From: Sesamum alatum
Taxonomy: Eukaryota > Streptophyta > Magnoliopsida > Lamiales > Pedaliaceae
Assembly (NCBI GenBank): GCA_034509735.1
Contig: JACGWO010000005.1
Coordinates: 32,208,479 to 32,272,478 of the forward strand
Reading direction: 5' to 3'
DNA length: 64,000 nucleotides
Positions 47,757 to 60,035 of this stretch are shown here, one piece after another. Numbering within the stretch: the first letter of the stretch is position 1; each line of letters starts with the position of its first letter. The translations under genes and the position numbers were made by a program. The notes below the pieces were generated by a model. That model saw only the letters and a program-made list of their open reading frames with translations, was not told the DNA's origin and made no database searches.

Positions 47757-50753
47757 TCACACCTTGTCTCCAGCATCATGTACATATTTACACCTTTCTC
47801 CAAAATGGCACCTTCCTTGAGCATAATATCGGCATATTTGCTTTTGTTCCCAGCCTGCTTGAACTGGTCGGTTTAAGTTCTGCCGATAAGCATGGGGTTG
47901 CTGCGAATAGCTCGGAAAATTGAGGTTCAAGGTAGAGCTATTATGAGGAAGCCCGTGCCATCGACTCTGATTTTCTCTGAAAGCATGTGTTGGCTGTATT
48001 GGATTATTGAGTGGATTGGAGTTTGAAAGGTGGGAATGTCCTTGGACGGGAGGAATTCTTGCAGCATGGTAGTTCACATCTTGTCCTTCATGAAAACCCC
48101 ATCGATCTCTGTGTTGATGGTGTCCCTGAAAGCTGCAGTTTGTGCTTAAATGAGATTGCGTTTGATGAAGCACTTCTGGCAACAGATTTGCATGTTGATG
48201 GTGTTGGTGTCGATGCAAATTTTCTAGCTGGACTGGTGTGTTTAAATCACAAGCTTTCAGAGGTTCTCTTCTTCCTTCCTCTTGTTTTCTGTTTGGATGT
48301 TCATCTCTTGCTGCCCTGAACATACAAAGAAGAAGTACTATTACTGACTAAGATAACATTTCGAACATCAAATGTTTCGTGCATGCTGTGTAAACTCCTC
48401 CACATTCAGACCTCAAGATTGAGTAACCGATAATAGAAACTATCTGATACCTGGTTGGCTTGTGTATTTTCCGCATTTCTTTCTGTTGTATGCGTGCTTC
48501 CCTATTCAAACGAGCAACACCACCTCTAGCATGCTTTTCTGACAACATTTTCTGCCTCTCCCACTCATCTTCCCATTTCTGAATCACAGGAAGGGTAAGG
48601 ATAATAAATTACACAATAATGAATAGAGAGGCATGAATAGAAACATCTGACTGAACGGACCTGTCTCGTTGTTTTCAATCTGTAGAGGTTCCTTCCTTTG
48701 ATGAGCAACGGGTGAAGTGGTGGCAGTGGTTTCTCTCCTTTACTCCACAGCACTTCGATCTGCTCAGAGCAGGTAACAAGTGTATTTCATTTCAAGACTT
48801 GAACAATTATTTAATCGCTAAAGATTTGGCCATCACTTAGACCGATGTAGACAGATTTTATCTAGGCCACTCTATCTTCTCTATCAAATATGCTGTACTG
48901 AACACAACGTCTAATCTATCATCTCAAAAGTCCAACGAAAACTAAGTTGATCAGGGTTGCTCACCGTAAAAGTATGTTGCTGCTTGGCAGCCCCATAGCT
49001 CTCCTTCACAATCCGCCCAGCAACAACCCTTGTGCCACAAGGTGGACCATTGGCACTTCGAGATGCAATGTTGAACCTGACGAGCCGTCAATAGTCACAA
49101 ATTAACACATCAGTCTTTCTGAAGAAGAAATGCTTTCCATGTGTTGTGGATGACCAAATAACAAATGAGTATATTCTCCGATATCTAAAGCAGGTATCCA
49201 CAGTAGTACTAATTCTTAGCTTAACCATCACAAGCTAAAAAGAGGGTGAAGTCTTGGTTAAATATTTGCATTCTTCGAGTCTATAATGTAATGGTGATAG
49301 ATAAACTAAATAGAGTCTTCAGTGAGCGAAGGCTTACACTTCGTACACATTCTGTTCAAACATAACTATGTCTCCCATGCACGCATCACCTGCATAATTT
49401 GAAAGTTCAAATCAGGCATGGAAGACAAAGAAACTGTCCAAACAAATTATGATCAAGATCAAAACCTTAATATCCATTGAGGGACACTCAATTAGCAGTA
49501 AAAATTCAGCAAGTAAAATGGCAGAGGAGTGCGGACGCTAGGACTACAAGAATGAGTCTATCACTAGAGAAAAGCCATTAATCATCAGTAATTCACCATT
49601 GATTTTCACCAAGTTTTCACAAGTTCATGACTATACTGCTTAGGTTAGGTAGCCAAAAGGTCACAATTGTAAGGTATAGAAACTAATCCATAATTGGTCT
49701 CTTGAAGCATAAATGATTGGCATGAAATTCTTCATAACACATGAAGTTATTAAAGAATACCTTTGCAGTTCAACACAAAGCTAGATGCCGGATACTTTTT
49801 CTCCCCGCCACCATTGACAATACTGAAAATACATGTATGTTCATGAATCAATGAGTTCAAACAGAAAATCTGCTTCCATATTCAAACCAAAAGACTGAGT
49901 AGAAGATTACTCAATGTGCTCCTTAATCCGCCGAATGAGTGTCTCTTTATTGCCACTCAATCTCAATCCATGTTTCCTTAAATAAATCTTGCATTGATCC
50001 ACTTTTAGTTTCTCCACCTGACCAGCTGCCACCACAGCAAAATACCAATATAATGATGTATGGACGCTTGAAAACAAACAAACACATAACGCACCCATGA
50101 AAAAAGCTCAATCCAATGGAGTATTAGATAAACCTTCAACAATTTTCTGAATAGTTTCATAACTTTTCTGATCCTTCTCATCAAGCTCCGGCACAACCAC
50201 TTCTACTCCATCCGACTCGTCGTCTTCTTTTCCAGCAGTCCCCTTCACAACACTAAGCGTACAAAAAAACATGCCTCCATTTAAATTTCACAAAAAATTG
50301 ATGATCCAAGATTGATGAATAACCACATTTATCGGCATAGAGATACATGACAATTTCACAAACTAAAACAACAAAAGAAACATATCAAATCACAGAAAAA
50401 TAATGCTGAAATCACAAATAACACATCATTCCCGCACATAGACTTCTCATCAGCAAACAAGTGATCATTTCCCACTTACACTTTTCACCAAAAAAGATGC
50501 TAAAAATTCACAGCAAATAATCATTTTACACACATACACAAATCATCCGGAAACAAAAAGATAAACACAAACGTGCGTTCCCAAATACAAATGTAGTTGA
50601 TTACCGTGTCTTCACTTTTCTCTTCAAAGATAGATTTGAGAAGGTTAACTGAGTCTCCTCAAGAACATCGAACGTCGGATCTTGCTGCAAATCATCTGAA
50701 TATTCTGCATCAGTTTCAGATCCATCATAACGTGGATCCTCACAAATTTCCAT
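47757..50753 (-). CDS. SAP and CCCH zinc-finger protein
   Basis: Nine exons on the minus strand (50753-50605, 50252-50134, 50025-49911, 49822-49761, 49389-49338, 49076-48965, 48759-48661, 48578-48451, 48315-47757) join in phase into 464 residues. After an acidic N-terminus (MEICEDPRYDGSETDAEYSD), a SAP domain lies near 92-128 (VDQCKIYLRKHGLRLSGNKE), a motif for binding scaffold or matrix DNA. A conserved middle follows (PPCGTRVVAGRIVKESYGAA; EVLWSKGEKPLPPLHPLLIK). The last exon is Gln/Asn/His-rich and ends in a CCCH finger with spacing C-x7-C-x5-C-x3-H (CRYYAQGRCHFGERCKYVH), a single-stranded RNA-binding type. It resembles the plant 'zinc finger CCCH domain-containing protein 62' group. A nuclear RNA or chromatin role is inferred from domains only. 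The start is the first in-frame ATG after the leader. Confidence 0.88.
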
Positions 50754-50822
50754 TGTTGAGATCAAAATCTTGAGGGAGCTCCAAAAAAGAGAGAAGATTA
50801 TTTTCAGAGAGATTGGGGTTTC

Positions 50823-50856
<34 letters not shown>

Positions 50857-51132
50857 CAAATTTGGTGTTTTTAAAAAGGTTACCGTTGGATATATAAAAG
50901 GACTCTCCACTGGCCTTAGTTTGGGCCTATAGCTGGGCTTACTAGCCTTTTGGGCTGAACTTAACGCCTGAGTTTGGGCCTGAATTATGGGCTCTTTGGA
51001 ATTTTGGGCCGATTTTAACTCCTTATCCTGGGCCTTTTGAATTTTGGGCTGATATTAACTTTTAGTTTAGGCCTATTGCCGGGCTCATTTGGCATAAAAC
51101 TTAAACTCAAATCCATCCATAAGAAAAGCAAA
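50754..51132 (-). promoter_or_regulatory. Promoter region of the CCCH gene with TGGGCC/TGGGCT cluster
   Basis: A T run of over 30 bases (about 50827-50858) lies just upstream of the leader. Between 50925 and 51090 there are about nine TGGGCC/TGGGCT-type words (site II elements). Such clusters are common in promoters of plant housekeeping and RNA-related genes. A TATA-like tatataaaa lies near 50890. Confidence 0.5.
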
Positions 51133-51665
51133 GGGATAATTGCACAGTTTCCAACTTTGGTGTGATTACACGTAATTTTATTGTGGTTTGAGAAGTTATG
51201 TTTAGTACCCTCGTTGTTTGTTTCTATATATAATAAATTTTCGTCTATCGAAATTCGCTAAATTTGTTGATATTAGCAAAATAAATAGAATGAAAATCCA
51301 TTATTATTTCTAATTGACTTATTACTAACTTATTCACGGTCAAACAAATCTTTTTTCGACCAAATTATCCGTAGAAAGGCGAAGATAGATCTTCTCACAC
51401 GCATTAGTGTGTGAACATGTATAAGGACAGTTGGGTAAAAAAAAATATTTGACCTGCAATAAGTCAGTAACAAATCAATTTAGGGTACATATGAATTTTC
51501 ATTTAATTTTTTTTAATATCAACAAATTCAATGAATTTCTACTAATGAAGGGATTCATTTACTAGATAAAAACAAACGCTTAGATAACTAGATGTAATTT
51601 TTCAAACCACATGCAATTTACATATAATTACACCAAATTATATAAGAGTACACTGTAATTATCTC
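51133..51665. mobile_element. Foldback MITE, 'gggataatta' family, copy 2
   Basis: It begins gggataattgcac and ends with a partly mirrored gtaattatctc. Inner words 'ttggtgtgattacacg', 'ggtttgagaagtta', 'gaaattcgctaaattt' and 'gatattagcaaa' align with copies at 9105 and 62165. It is somewhat more decayed than the copy at 62165. Confidence 0.65.
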
Positions 51666-52381
51666 AAAAGAAAAATGAGTTTACCAATATAGATTTCAAG
51701 AAAATTAACATATAGCTGGCAACTAAAAATAAAGATTAATCTATTTAATTCAATTGTCTCATGCTAATCATGATTTGACTAGTTAATTAAAGTTATCGAC
51801 TTATTCGACGATTGGTGTTTAGGATCAAGAATAAAAACCATAGACAAAAAAGGGTTCCCAAGATTTATGAAGAATATCCCTTTGAAAGGGTTCCCAAGAT
51901 TTATGAAGAATATCCCTTTGAATATGTCTTTTTCAAAATATTAAAAAAATTGGTTAAGAATTAAAGTATGATTATTGGAAAACAGTTTAACACGTAAAGT
52001 TGTCATTAGTTACTTGGGGTTTCAGTTAACAGAACAAACTACAAGTAAAGCGTTTTTTGAGCTCCTCCACTGTTTTCTGCACAAGTAGTGGAAAAGCAAG
52101 CTCAAGTTAAGGCCTTCATATTTGTGTGAGTCTCTCTCTCTCTACTCTTCACAACTGAACACTTTATTTATTTTTAAATTTATGCTTTTTGATTGGCTCT
52201 CGAGTAACTTTGTGTATTTTAAAATTCTTTTTAAAGATTAGTATATGTTGTTTAGACTTAAGTAATTATATATATATATATATTTATTTATTTTACAATT
52301 TATTATGAGAAGACTGGAGAACTTAGCATAGCTTAACATATCTTAATAAAATACATTTCTAATATATTTATAAAAAAAAAA
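51666..52381. other. Intergenic DNA with a small tandem repeat
   Basis: No gene. It contains the 36-bp tandem duplication at 51851-51922, a CT run near 52130-52142 and a TA run near 52269. Confidence 0.5.
51851..51922. repeat. Perfect 36-bp tandem duplication
   Basis: The unit beginning agggttcccaagatttatga and ending ccctttgaa occurs twice with no mismatch, consistent with recent replication slippage. Confidence 0.85.
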
Positions 52382-52795
52382 GGGTAAATTACATCTACCT
52401 TTCATGAAGTTTGGTATAATTTCAAATGCCCACTCGTTGTTTGAAAAATTACAAATACCCTCATGAGGTTTGTAATTTTCAACCAAAGGCCTAAAATTGA
52501 TCATTTTGCCCTTGATTTTTTAGTTAAATTGCAGAAAAATCAATCAAGGCAAATTGCATTATTAAGACTATGTAAAAAATTTTAGGAGCCTCTCCCGGCA
52601 CATTGTAGTAAAAAAATATTTAAAAATTAAATAAAATGCATAAGGGCATTTTGGTCAGTTCACCCATAAAAATGGATGGAAATTGGTTATTTATTAGACG
52701 GTTACAAATTTCAGGGGGGTATTTATAATTTTTCAAACAATGAATGAGTATTTATAATTATGTCAAACATTAGGCGATGTAGATGTAATTTACCC
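52382..52795. mobile_element. Foldback MITE, 'taaattacagc' family, copy 3
   Basis: It begins gggtaaattacatctacct and ends gatgtagatgtaatttaccc, clearly inverted. Inner mirrored words are as in copies 1 and 2. Length is about 414 bp and no coding capacity is present. Confidence 0.7.
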
Positions 52796-53470
52796 AAAAA
52801 TTAAATCCGATCTAACAATCCATCGTCCGGGACGGGTTGAAACCTGAGTTCGAATTTTTTTAGTGGGTCTGGGTTTTGAGTTTTGACAAACTCGCACCAA
52901 ACCTGACCGTTGTCGTACTTGTCTTTAGCTTTAAGAAAAAAGGGGAAAAAAAAATATTGGTTATAAATGATAAATATGGTGAGTGTTTTTTTTTATCAAT
53001 ACTTGAAATATAATATCTGTCACTATCTAAATTGTCAATTTTGTAAAGAAAAAAGTGTAGCCGTTTAGGAACTATGCTATTTCTCATTATTTAATAAATT
53101 TATTCACATTATTTGAAACAAGAGAAGTGCTTGAGAGTATGAAAAATCCATGCTTTTGCATGTAATCATGATGATCATGGAAACAACCCCACCCAGGTTA
53201 AAGTTCTTGTTCTCTTGCTCAGCACTTTGAAAAAGACAGTCTGAAAATGTATAACATTTGTTTTGATTATGTGTCCATATCTTTGCTAGCTTCTGCACTA
53301 TTCCACCAGCACACCCCATCTCCTCACAAATCCCACCCATTTTGATCCAAGATTTCCCACAATCTTGATCCAAAATTCTTGGTGGAACTGTGATTTCTGG
53401 ACAGATTTCTCATCTGGGCTGCTGTAATCCTCGCAAAAGACTGAATCTTTCTTGTGTTTTTCCTTCAAAA

Positions 53471-56400
53471 ATGGTGGTGGCTTCCTCTGTTGCCTCTCCA
53501 CTCTGCACATGGTTAGTGGCAGCATGCATGACTGTGGGGAGTGAAAAGGGAAAGCTTTGTAAGTCGTCAGGGTATTTAAAGTGCCCAAAGAAGTTAAGTA
53601 GAAGGAAGATTTTGGTGGGTCAGAAGAGCAAAAATGGTGGGAGCTTGGTTTCTTCTTTGTATGGTTCTGGAATTAGCAGTTTGATGAGTTTTTGTCCCTT
53701 TGAGCCCTGTGAAGAGTATTGCAATTCACAGGGTTTATCGTCTTCTTTTGCTTTGTTTGGAGAGAATGGATTTTCTCTGCTTTTTGGGTCCAAGGCTTTA
53801 CCAATGAACCGAAAGCAAAGGAGGTTGAATCAGGCGGCGTCTAATTCTGGTAATTTGTTGATGCTCTTTTCAAGTGATGATTTTCTTCTGATCTATTTGT
53901 GCTTATTTTAGTTTAGTAGTGGATGTGTTGGTTAAAATTTAGCTGAGTTTTTTCGTTGGACAGTTATGATAGTTTTTTTAATAATTAATGTCAAATGTTA
54001 CACATCCTTTTGAGCGGATTGAATTATCTATTGCAATTCACGTTGCATCTTCTATTCCACTGAACATATGCACGACATATGTAAAAAATCTTTTCTTAGA
54101 TAAAATTGATGACGTAATCTTTATACACGTGACATGTACATGTGAACTGGAAGACGATGCAACAGAAACTGCAATAGGAAATCAAATCTTCCTGTTGAGT
54201 GGTTTTTGAGCATGGGATCTTTACATGAAACCTGATGTGACTGCCAGTTTTATTCTAAAAGCATACACCTTTGAATGCACCTAAATACTGTATTGTGTAG
54301 GGGAAGTTTTGGTTTACCTTACATGTGTACTTACAGCATCTATTCCCCAATGGAATGATGGATTGATATGAAAGAACTTGAATGAAAATGAAAATGAACT
54401 TTCGTAAATGGTTTTCTAGCTTTTGGTGCAAGTGAAGATCAGCAATCATAATTCTAAAGAATGAAAACTTAGAAAATTTGATGAAAGGGAAGTTCTCAAC
54501 CTACTTTCTTCTTATCTTTGAATCGGCTCTATGTTTATGGTGCGATTGATATATGGTTGGATAAGAAAATTTTCATTGAATTGACTTCTTAATGCCAAGA
54601 AACGCGCTGACAATATTAGGCGTCAAGAATTCTGCACTCTTGGAATTTATTTCCTCTTCCTTTGTGTATCCTACTTCTTGATTTGTATGCAACAAACGTG
54701 GGCTCATCCGAAGAATTTTATATATAATCTTGAGCTCTGAGAGTGTTGTGCTTTTGTGCTAGGTAAAACAATGATTGTAGCTGTACAACCTGAGAAGCAA
54801 GTCAGCATGAAGAAGAAACTTGTAACAAAGAAAAGGAGGGTTGTTGTTACAGGACTTGGTGTTGTGTCACCACTCGGACATGATGCGGATGAGTTTTACG
54901 GTAATCTTCTTGAAGGTATTAGCGGGTTAGCCAGATTGAGGCATTTGACTGTACTGAGTTTCCCACAGTAAATCTTCCTAGACTTCCTCTTATTGTAATT
55001 ACTGTTTGTTTTCGGGGGAAGTTATAGGATATGGATCTTGATATATAGCTCGTTCACAACAGCGGATTGCAGGAGAAATTAAGAATTTCTCGGCTGATGG
55101 TTGGGTCTCACCAAAGCTCTCGAAGCGGGCTGACAAGTTCATGCTTTATTTGCTGACTGCCGGCAAAAAAGCTCTGGCAGATGGTGGGATTACTGAGGAT
55201 GTCATGGCCGAGTTAGACAAGACTAGATGTGGGATCATAATTGGCTCTGCTCTTGGGGGAATGAAGGTATCTTATTACATATTCTTGTTATCTGTTTACA
55301 ACGACTTTGAAGTGAAAAGCCTCGTCGTTAGCAAGTCATACAAGAATGAACTTTCTGAACCCTCATAAATTCTCTTGCTTCTTCAACACCTAACCATGCT
55401 TTTAACAGGTTTTTAGCGATGCCATAGAAGCTTTAAGGATATCACACAAGAAGATGAATCCGTTCTGTATCCCGTTTGCAACGACTAATATGGGCTCTGC
55501 TGTTCTTGCAATGGATTTGGTAAGTTAAATTTTCATGAGGTAAGGAAATAGACCATGACATATTGTGTGAATGTTTGCATGAATTATGAACAATGATCTG
55601 AACACTGATCCGCAGGGTTGGATGGGTCCAAATTACTCGATATCCGCAGCTTGTGCAACGAGCAACTTCTGTATACTAGATGCAGCCAATCATATCATAA
55701 GAGGTGAAACAGTAAGTGACTATTATCTTTGGTTACATCTCAAGTCTGCTCGGTTACTACTCCTGCACGTGTCTCGATTTTGATCTAAATGCTCGTGACT
55801 TGCAGGATATGATGCTGTGTGGTGGCTCTGATGCAGCAATTGTTCCCATAGGTTAGTAATACTTCAAAGCTTTAACACCACTCTATTATCTTTCTTCCAC
55901 ACATTGCATCCAGAGTTCGTCCTTAAATCATCAGCACGGTACAGGATTGGGAGGTTTTGCTGCATGTCGAGCGTTGTCACAGAGGAATCATGAACCGACC
56001 AAAGCTTCTCGCCCGTGGGATGTGGTATTGCTTCTGTTTAATCTTACCTATCTTAGAAAAACATGGTTAATATCCACGTTCATCGGAGAATGCATGACCT
56101 GATGTTATGTACTATAACTGCACAAATGTTAGCTCATCGAATTCCTCAAGCGATTTATCCTTTGTTTGAAACTGACACCGTGCTTAACTTTGTAATGGAG
56201 TAGCATTGTGATGGATTTGTTGTCGGAGAAGGAGCCGGTGTGCTGCTCCTGGAAGAACTAGAGCATGCAAAGGTATACTTCTACAAAAACCAGTACTGGA
56301 ATAAAGTATAGATCTGGAGTTATTTTAAGTAATCTGTTTGAGCTAAAGCTATGATTTTAACTGAATCTCTTGTTCTAACTAATACGGTAGCGGAGAGGTG

Positions 56401-57350
56401 CGACTATCTACGCAGAGTTTCTAGGCGGAAGCTCCACATGTGATGCATATCATACAACTGAGCCACATCCTGATGGTAAAAGTTCGTCTTTCCAGAATTG
56501 CCTGCAATGGATCTGTTTTGGCTACTCTCTTATATTCTCCACTCGGGCAATGATTAATACATAACACCACTCGTCTGTCATGAACTCAGGAAGAGGAATT
56601 GTTCTTTGCATAGAGAAGGCCTTGGCTGAGTCGGGAGTAGCCAGAGATGATATCAACTATATAAATGCTCATGCCACATCAACGCAGTCAGCTGACTTGA
56701 TAGAACACCAAGCTATAGTTCATTGTTTTGGGCAAAACACTGAGGTCATTGTCTGAAGAGCCTGATCTGGTTGGATTATTGTCTGGCATTCGTGTTCTTA
56801 AACTGGTTTTTTTTCAGCTGCGGATGAACTCTACAAAATCTATGATCGGTCACTTGCTGGGGGCTGCTGGTGCTGTTGAAGCTGTCGCAACTGTCAAGGT
56901 AATTTGCTAAGTACTAACCCCTCTTTCACAGAGTGTTAGCCTTGCACGATTACATGCTAGTCAGTGTCTTGCACGATTACATGCTAGTCAGTCACACGGT
57001 CTCGTACATAAACTATAGCAACATGTAATAACTTGCATGTTTGATAACTATGATTCTTGATTAGGCCGTACAGACAGGATGGATTCATCCAAATGTCAAT
57101 CTTGAATGCCCTTATAAAGGCGTGGTATGGTTTCCTCGATTACATTGGTCTGCTTGTCTTAATTCCTCCATCATTGTTGATTCATTCTAATGAAATGCTG
57201 TAATCCCAGGATGCAAATATACTCATTGGCTGCAAGAGGGAACGGTTGGACGTAAAAGTAGCACTCTCTAATTCACTCGGCTTTGGAGGACACAATGCAT
57301 CCATTGTATTTGCAGCCTACAGAGAAGGTAACGGTAATGCAACTGCATGA
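53471..57350 (+). CDS. KAS2: Plastid KASII-like 3-oxoacyl-ACP synthase with a 1-bp frameshift
   Basis: Thirteen exons (53471-53849, 54763-54967, 55063-55266, 55409-55519, 55616-55711, 55806-55851, 55945-56024, 56204-56272, 56391-56475, 56590-56744, 56818-56898, 57065-57124, 57210-57350) would give about 570 residues. KASII extends 16:0-ACP to 18:0-ACP in plastids. The Ser-rich N-terminus (MVVASSVASPLCTWLVAAC) looks like a transit peptide. The catalytic set is present: Cys in ISAACATS, His in NAHATST, and Lys and His in NSTKSMIGHLLGAAG. Exon 2 is one base short of phase: after GISG the frame leaves the conserved path, and the next frame reads VSQIEAFDCTEFPT. The missing base falls at a GGG run near 54924-54927. 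The gene is either a pseudogene or carries a sequencing error. Several family residues also differ (SALGGMK, STQSAD), suggesting a diverged paralogue. Confidence 0.88.
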
Positions 57351-58001
57351 ACAATCCCAGTGGCTGTACTGCAATTTGAACCATAATTTTCCTTCCCTTG
57401 GGTTTGTACATGTTAACTGAGAGATGTAAAGTTCATCACTTATAAAATAATCATATTTGAATAGTGAAGCTTAAGTATATTTCTGTACATTCATCCATAC
57501 AAAACATAATCAGATTGCTCCCTTCGCGTTCTATTCTGACCAGCTGATATCAAGATCAATCAGCAAAACTACAGGCATGGCCACTGGGATTACTGTTTCA
57601 GGCTAAACAACCGGAAACAGGCCGATGTAATGAATACTGGAAGAAGATAAGGAAATATTATGTGAAAAAGTAGAAAACTACCGGAAAAATCTTAATGTTA
57701 CGTCTATAAATGTGAAAAATACAGAAGCGAGTGACTACATATGTAAGTAGATAAACATGTGTATACGAAGATGACGCAACTGGGTTTATATGACATGTTA
57801 ATATCGAATTGTCTCTTAATCAAAGATCTCTATTTTCCAACAGGGCTTAAGTTGTTGCATCTTCTAAAAGATAAAAAGAGAGTAGTCATTTAATCAGATC
57901 TTGCTATTAATCTTTGAAGATGGAATACAATTGTGAACCGAGGAACAGGAAAGAAGTTAAGCAAGACTGGAAGAACTCATCAACTAAAAATGGCTGCAGC
58001 A
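57351..58001. other. Convergent 3' regions of the KASII-like and SEC22 genes
   Basis: Holds the 3' UTR of both genes, which end tail to tail. No additional gene is seen. Confidence 0.6.
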
Positions 58002-60035
58002 TCACCAGAACTTCTTTCTGACCCAGAAGAGGAGGAAAACAACTCCTAGGACAACAGCAACAGGAGCCCATTTCCGAATCAAAGCCTATAGTCGACGATC
58101 AATAAGTCATTTATAAGAGTCTGAATGCTGAATCTTTTTAATGAATGCAGGAAACTGAACTGATGCAATTCCCAGGTGGTAATGAAGAAGAAAATTACAG
58201 ATGTAACCAAAATATGAAACATGGTGGTTTTTTCTCCAGCAGCAATAAACAATGTCTACATTCAGAATAAGAACTCAAACATCGGTGTTGAATATGTAAA
58301 GCTCCTCAATTTTGACTATTCTCAGAAAAAAACAGGGTTTAATCAGAACTCAAAAATTGGTGCTGCAATTGAGAAGGAGCTATGCAGAATTAAGAAACTT
58401 CGGCAAACATGTATCACTGTAAAAGCCCATATCAATTGAATCTGTAAATCAGAACCTCGGTTAACAGCAGAACAATCAAATTACCTGGCGGTTCAAATCT
58501 TTTGCCTTCTCTGCGTATATGCGGGATTCAGATGTCAAGCGACTGGACATCTGACTGACCTCTGCAAAAGATTAATATTAGAATAATTAGATTTTGGGTT
58601 TGCAGGTGAAAAGAAAATCAGGAACATTTAAGTGATGCACTATAGAATTTAGTCCACAAATTCAAAGAAGAAATGATGAAACTTCCGCTGAAAACTAGAA
58701 AGATAAAAAGGGTCTCAAGCAGAAAATTCCACCCTGTGAAACATTAGCTCAAAACCATGCCCATCAAATATAAACAGGTCATGAGCCACGTTATCAATTA
58801 CTACGACATTTTTATCCAAAATGCTCCAGTACGATAGATCTCAACAATACGAGAAATTTGATGATGTATCACTTACGGTCCAGCTTTTCACCAACACCAA
58901 GAACTTCTTGTACATTACGAGTCATTATCTGATGAACTTCATAAAGTTCATCATTCAATTTTGCAATATTCCGTTGAGTTCTTGTATCCTGGTACAATTT
59001 CTTCGTCTTCTGTATGAATGTATCTGGAAATGCAAGTGAAGCCAGTGATCAGAAATCGAAGGTACTTATTTTGACAAATATGAGAAGAACCACTACGAAC
59101 ATTTCTTATATAAACATGTAAAAGAAAGCAAAGACAACTAGATTACCAAATTTGATGAAAGCATAAGGTCTTGCAGCAGTTTCAATTTGATTCCCATATG
59201 CATGCTCAAATTCATTCTTGAGGTCTTCCAGATATTGAAAGGAAAGCTTCTTCGGATAAGAACGATCACACATTGTCAAATAGCACACACGTCCTTCAAT
59301 AATATAACTACACGCCCAAGTTAAGGTCACAAATTGGCAGTGCAGGGGAAGAAAAGAATATTACTAATACAAACTGAACTTTTGAATATATGTTGACATA
59401 TTGCAGCTGGAAATAAAAAGGCCACTATCACATCATGGCAACAATTTCAGGAAAGCAAAAATGGCCATCAGAGGCAAAAGACAGCTTTAATGAATAACAT
59501 TTTGACCAACTTTGGTACTTTATATCCAATTGGTGGCTGAAAGTACAGCAAATACGCATTTCCAATAACCTCTGGAGCATTGGCAAGCCTTTACAGTAGT
59601 CGGACAAAGAAGCAGCTTGGGAATGATTATCTTCCCGCATAACAGTTAAAGTAGCTCATTTACAGCTATTATAGTCAGGGCCCTATGAGGTCAGAGCACT
59701 GCAAAAATATTTTTTCCAGAATAAAAGACAAAACAGAAGCTAGTCTAAATACAACATTTTGGCCATTCACTACAGCTGAGCCAATCCCTTAGTGCAAACA
59801 AGCAAAGAGGAAACTCTAAAAGCTAAGTAAGACATGCAAAAGGATACTGGAATATATATGGCCCTGTTTCAATCGACATTCTTGAAGGCTCATTTTGGCC
59901 CCTTGAGAGGTTTTTGAACAAAGACTTAACTTGCTGTTTGTAAAAGTCAGCATCTGGCACGTCACGACCATCATCCAGTCCCTCTGCTAGTGGAAGGCCA
60001 TCAGTAACACGAGCAATCATAGTCAACTTCACCAT
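58002..60035 (-). CDS. SEC22: Vesicle SNARE SEC22
   Basis: Five coding exons on the minus strand (60035-59848, 59307-59147, 59023-58877, 58561-58485, 58085-58002) join in phase into 218 residues, the normal SEC22 length. SEC22 is an R-SNARE on ER-derived and Golgi-derived vesicles that pairs with syntaxin-type partners for ER-Golgi traffic. The N-terminal longin domain starts MVKLTMIARVTDGLPLAEGL and includes IIEGRVCYLTMCDRSYPKKL. The SNARE motif follows (RTQRNIAKLNDELYEVHQIM; an Arg at the zero layer near NVQEVLGVGEKLDR is not resolved by eye). A single C-terminal membrane anchor (APVAVVLGVVFLLFW) ends VRKKFW. The start is the first ATG in frame with the longin domain. The gene faces the KASII gene tail to tail. 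Confidence 0.95.

Noticed and set aside
53390..53470. Upstream ATG extending the KASII N-terminus
   Set aside because: The start at 53471 gives MVVASSVASPLCTWLVAAC, the usual beginning of plant KASII transit peptides. The extension adds residues not typical of the family.
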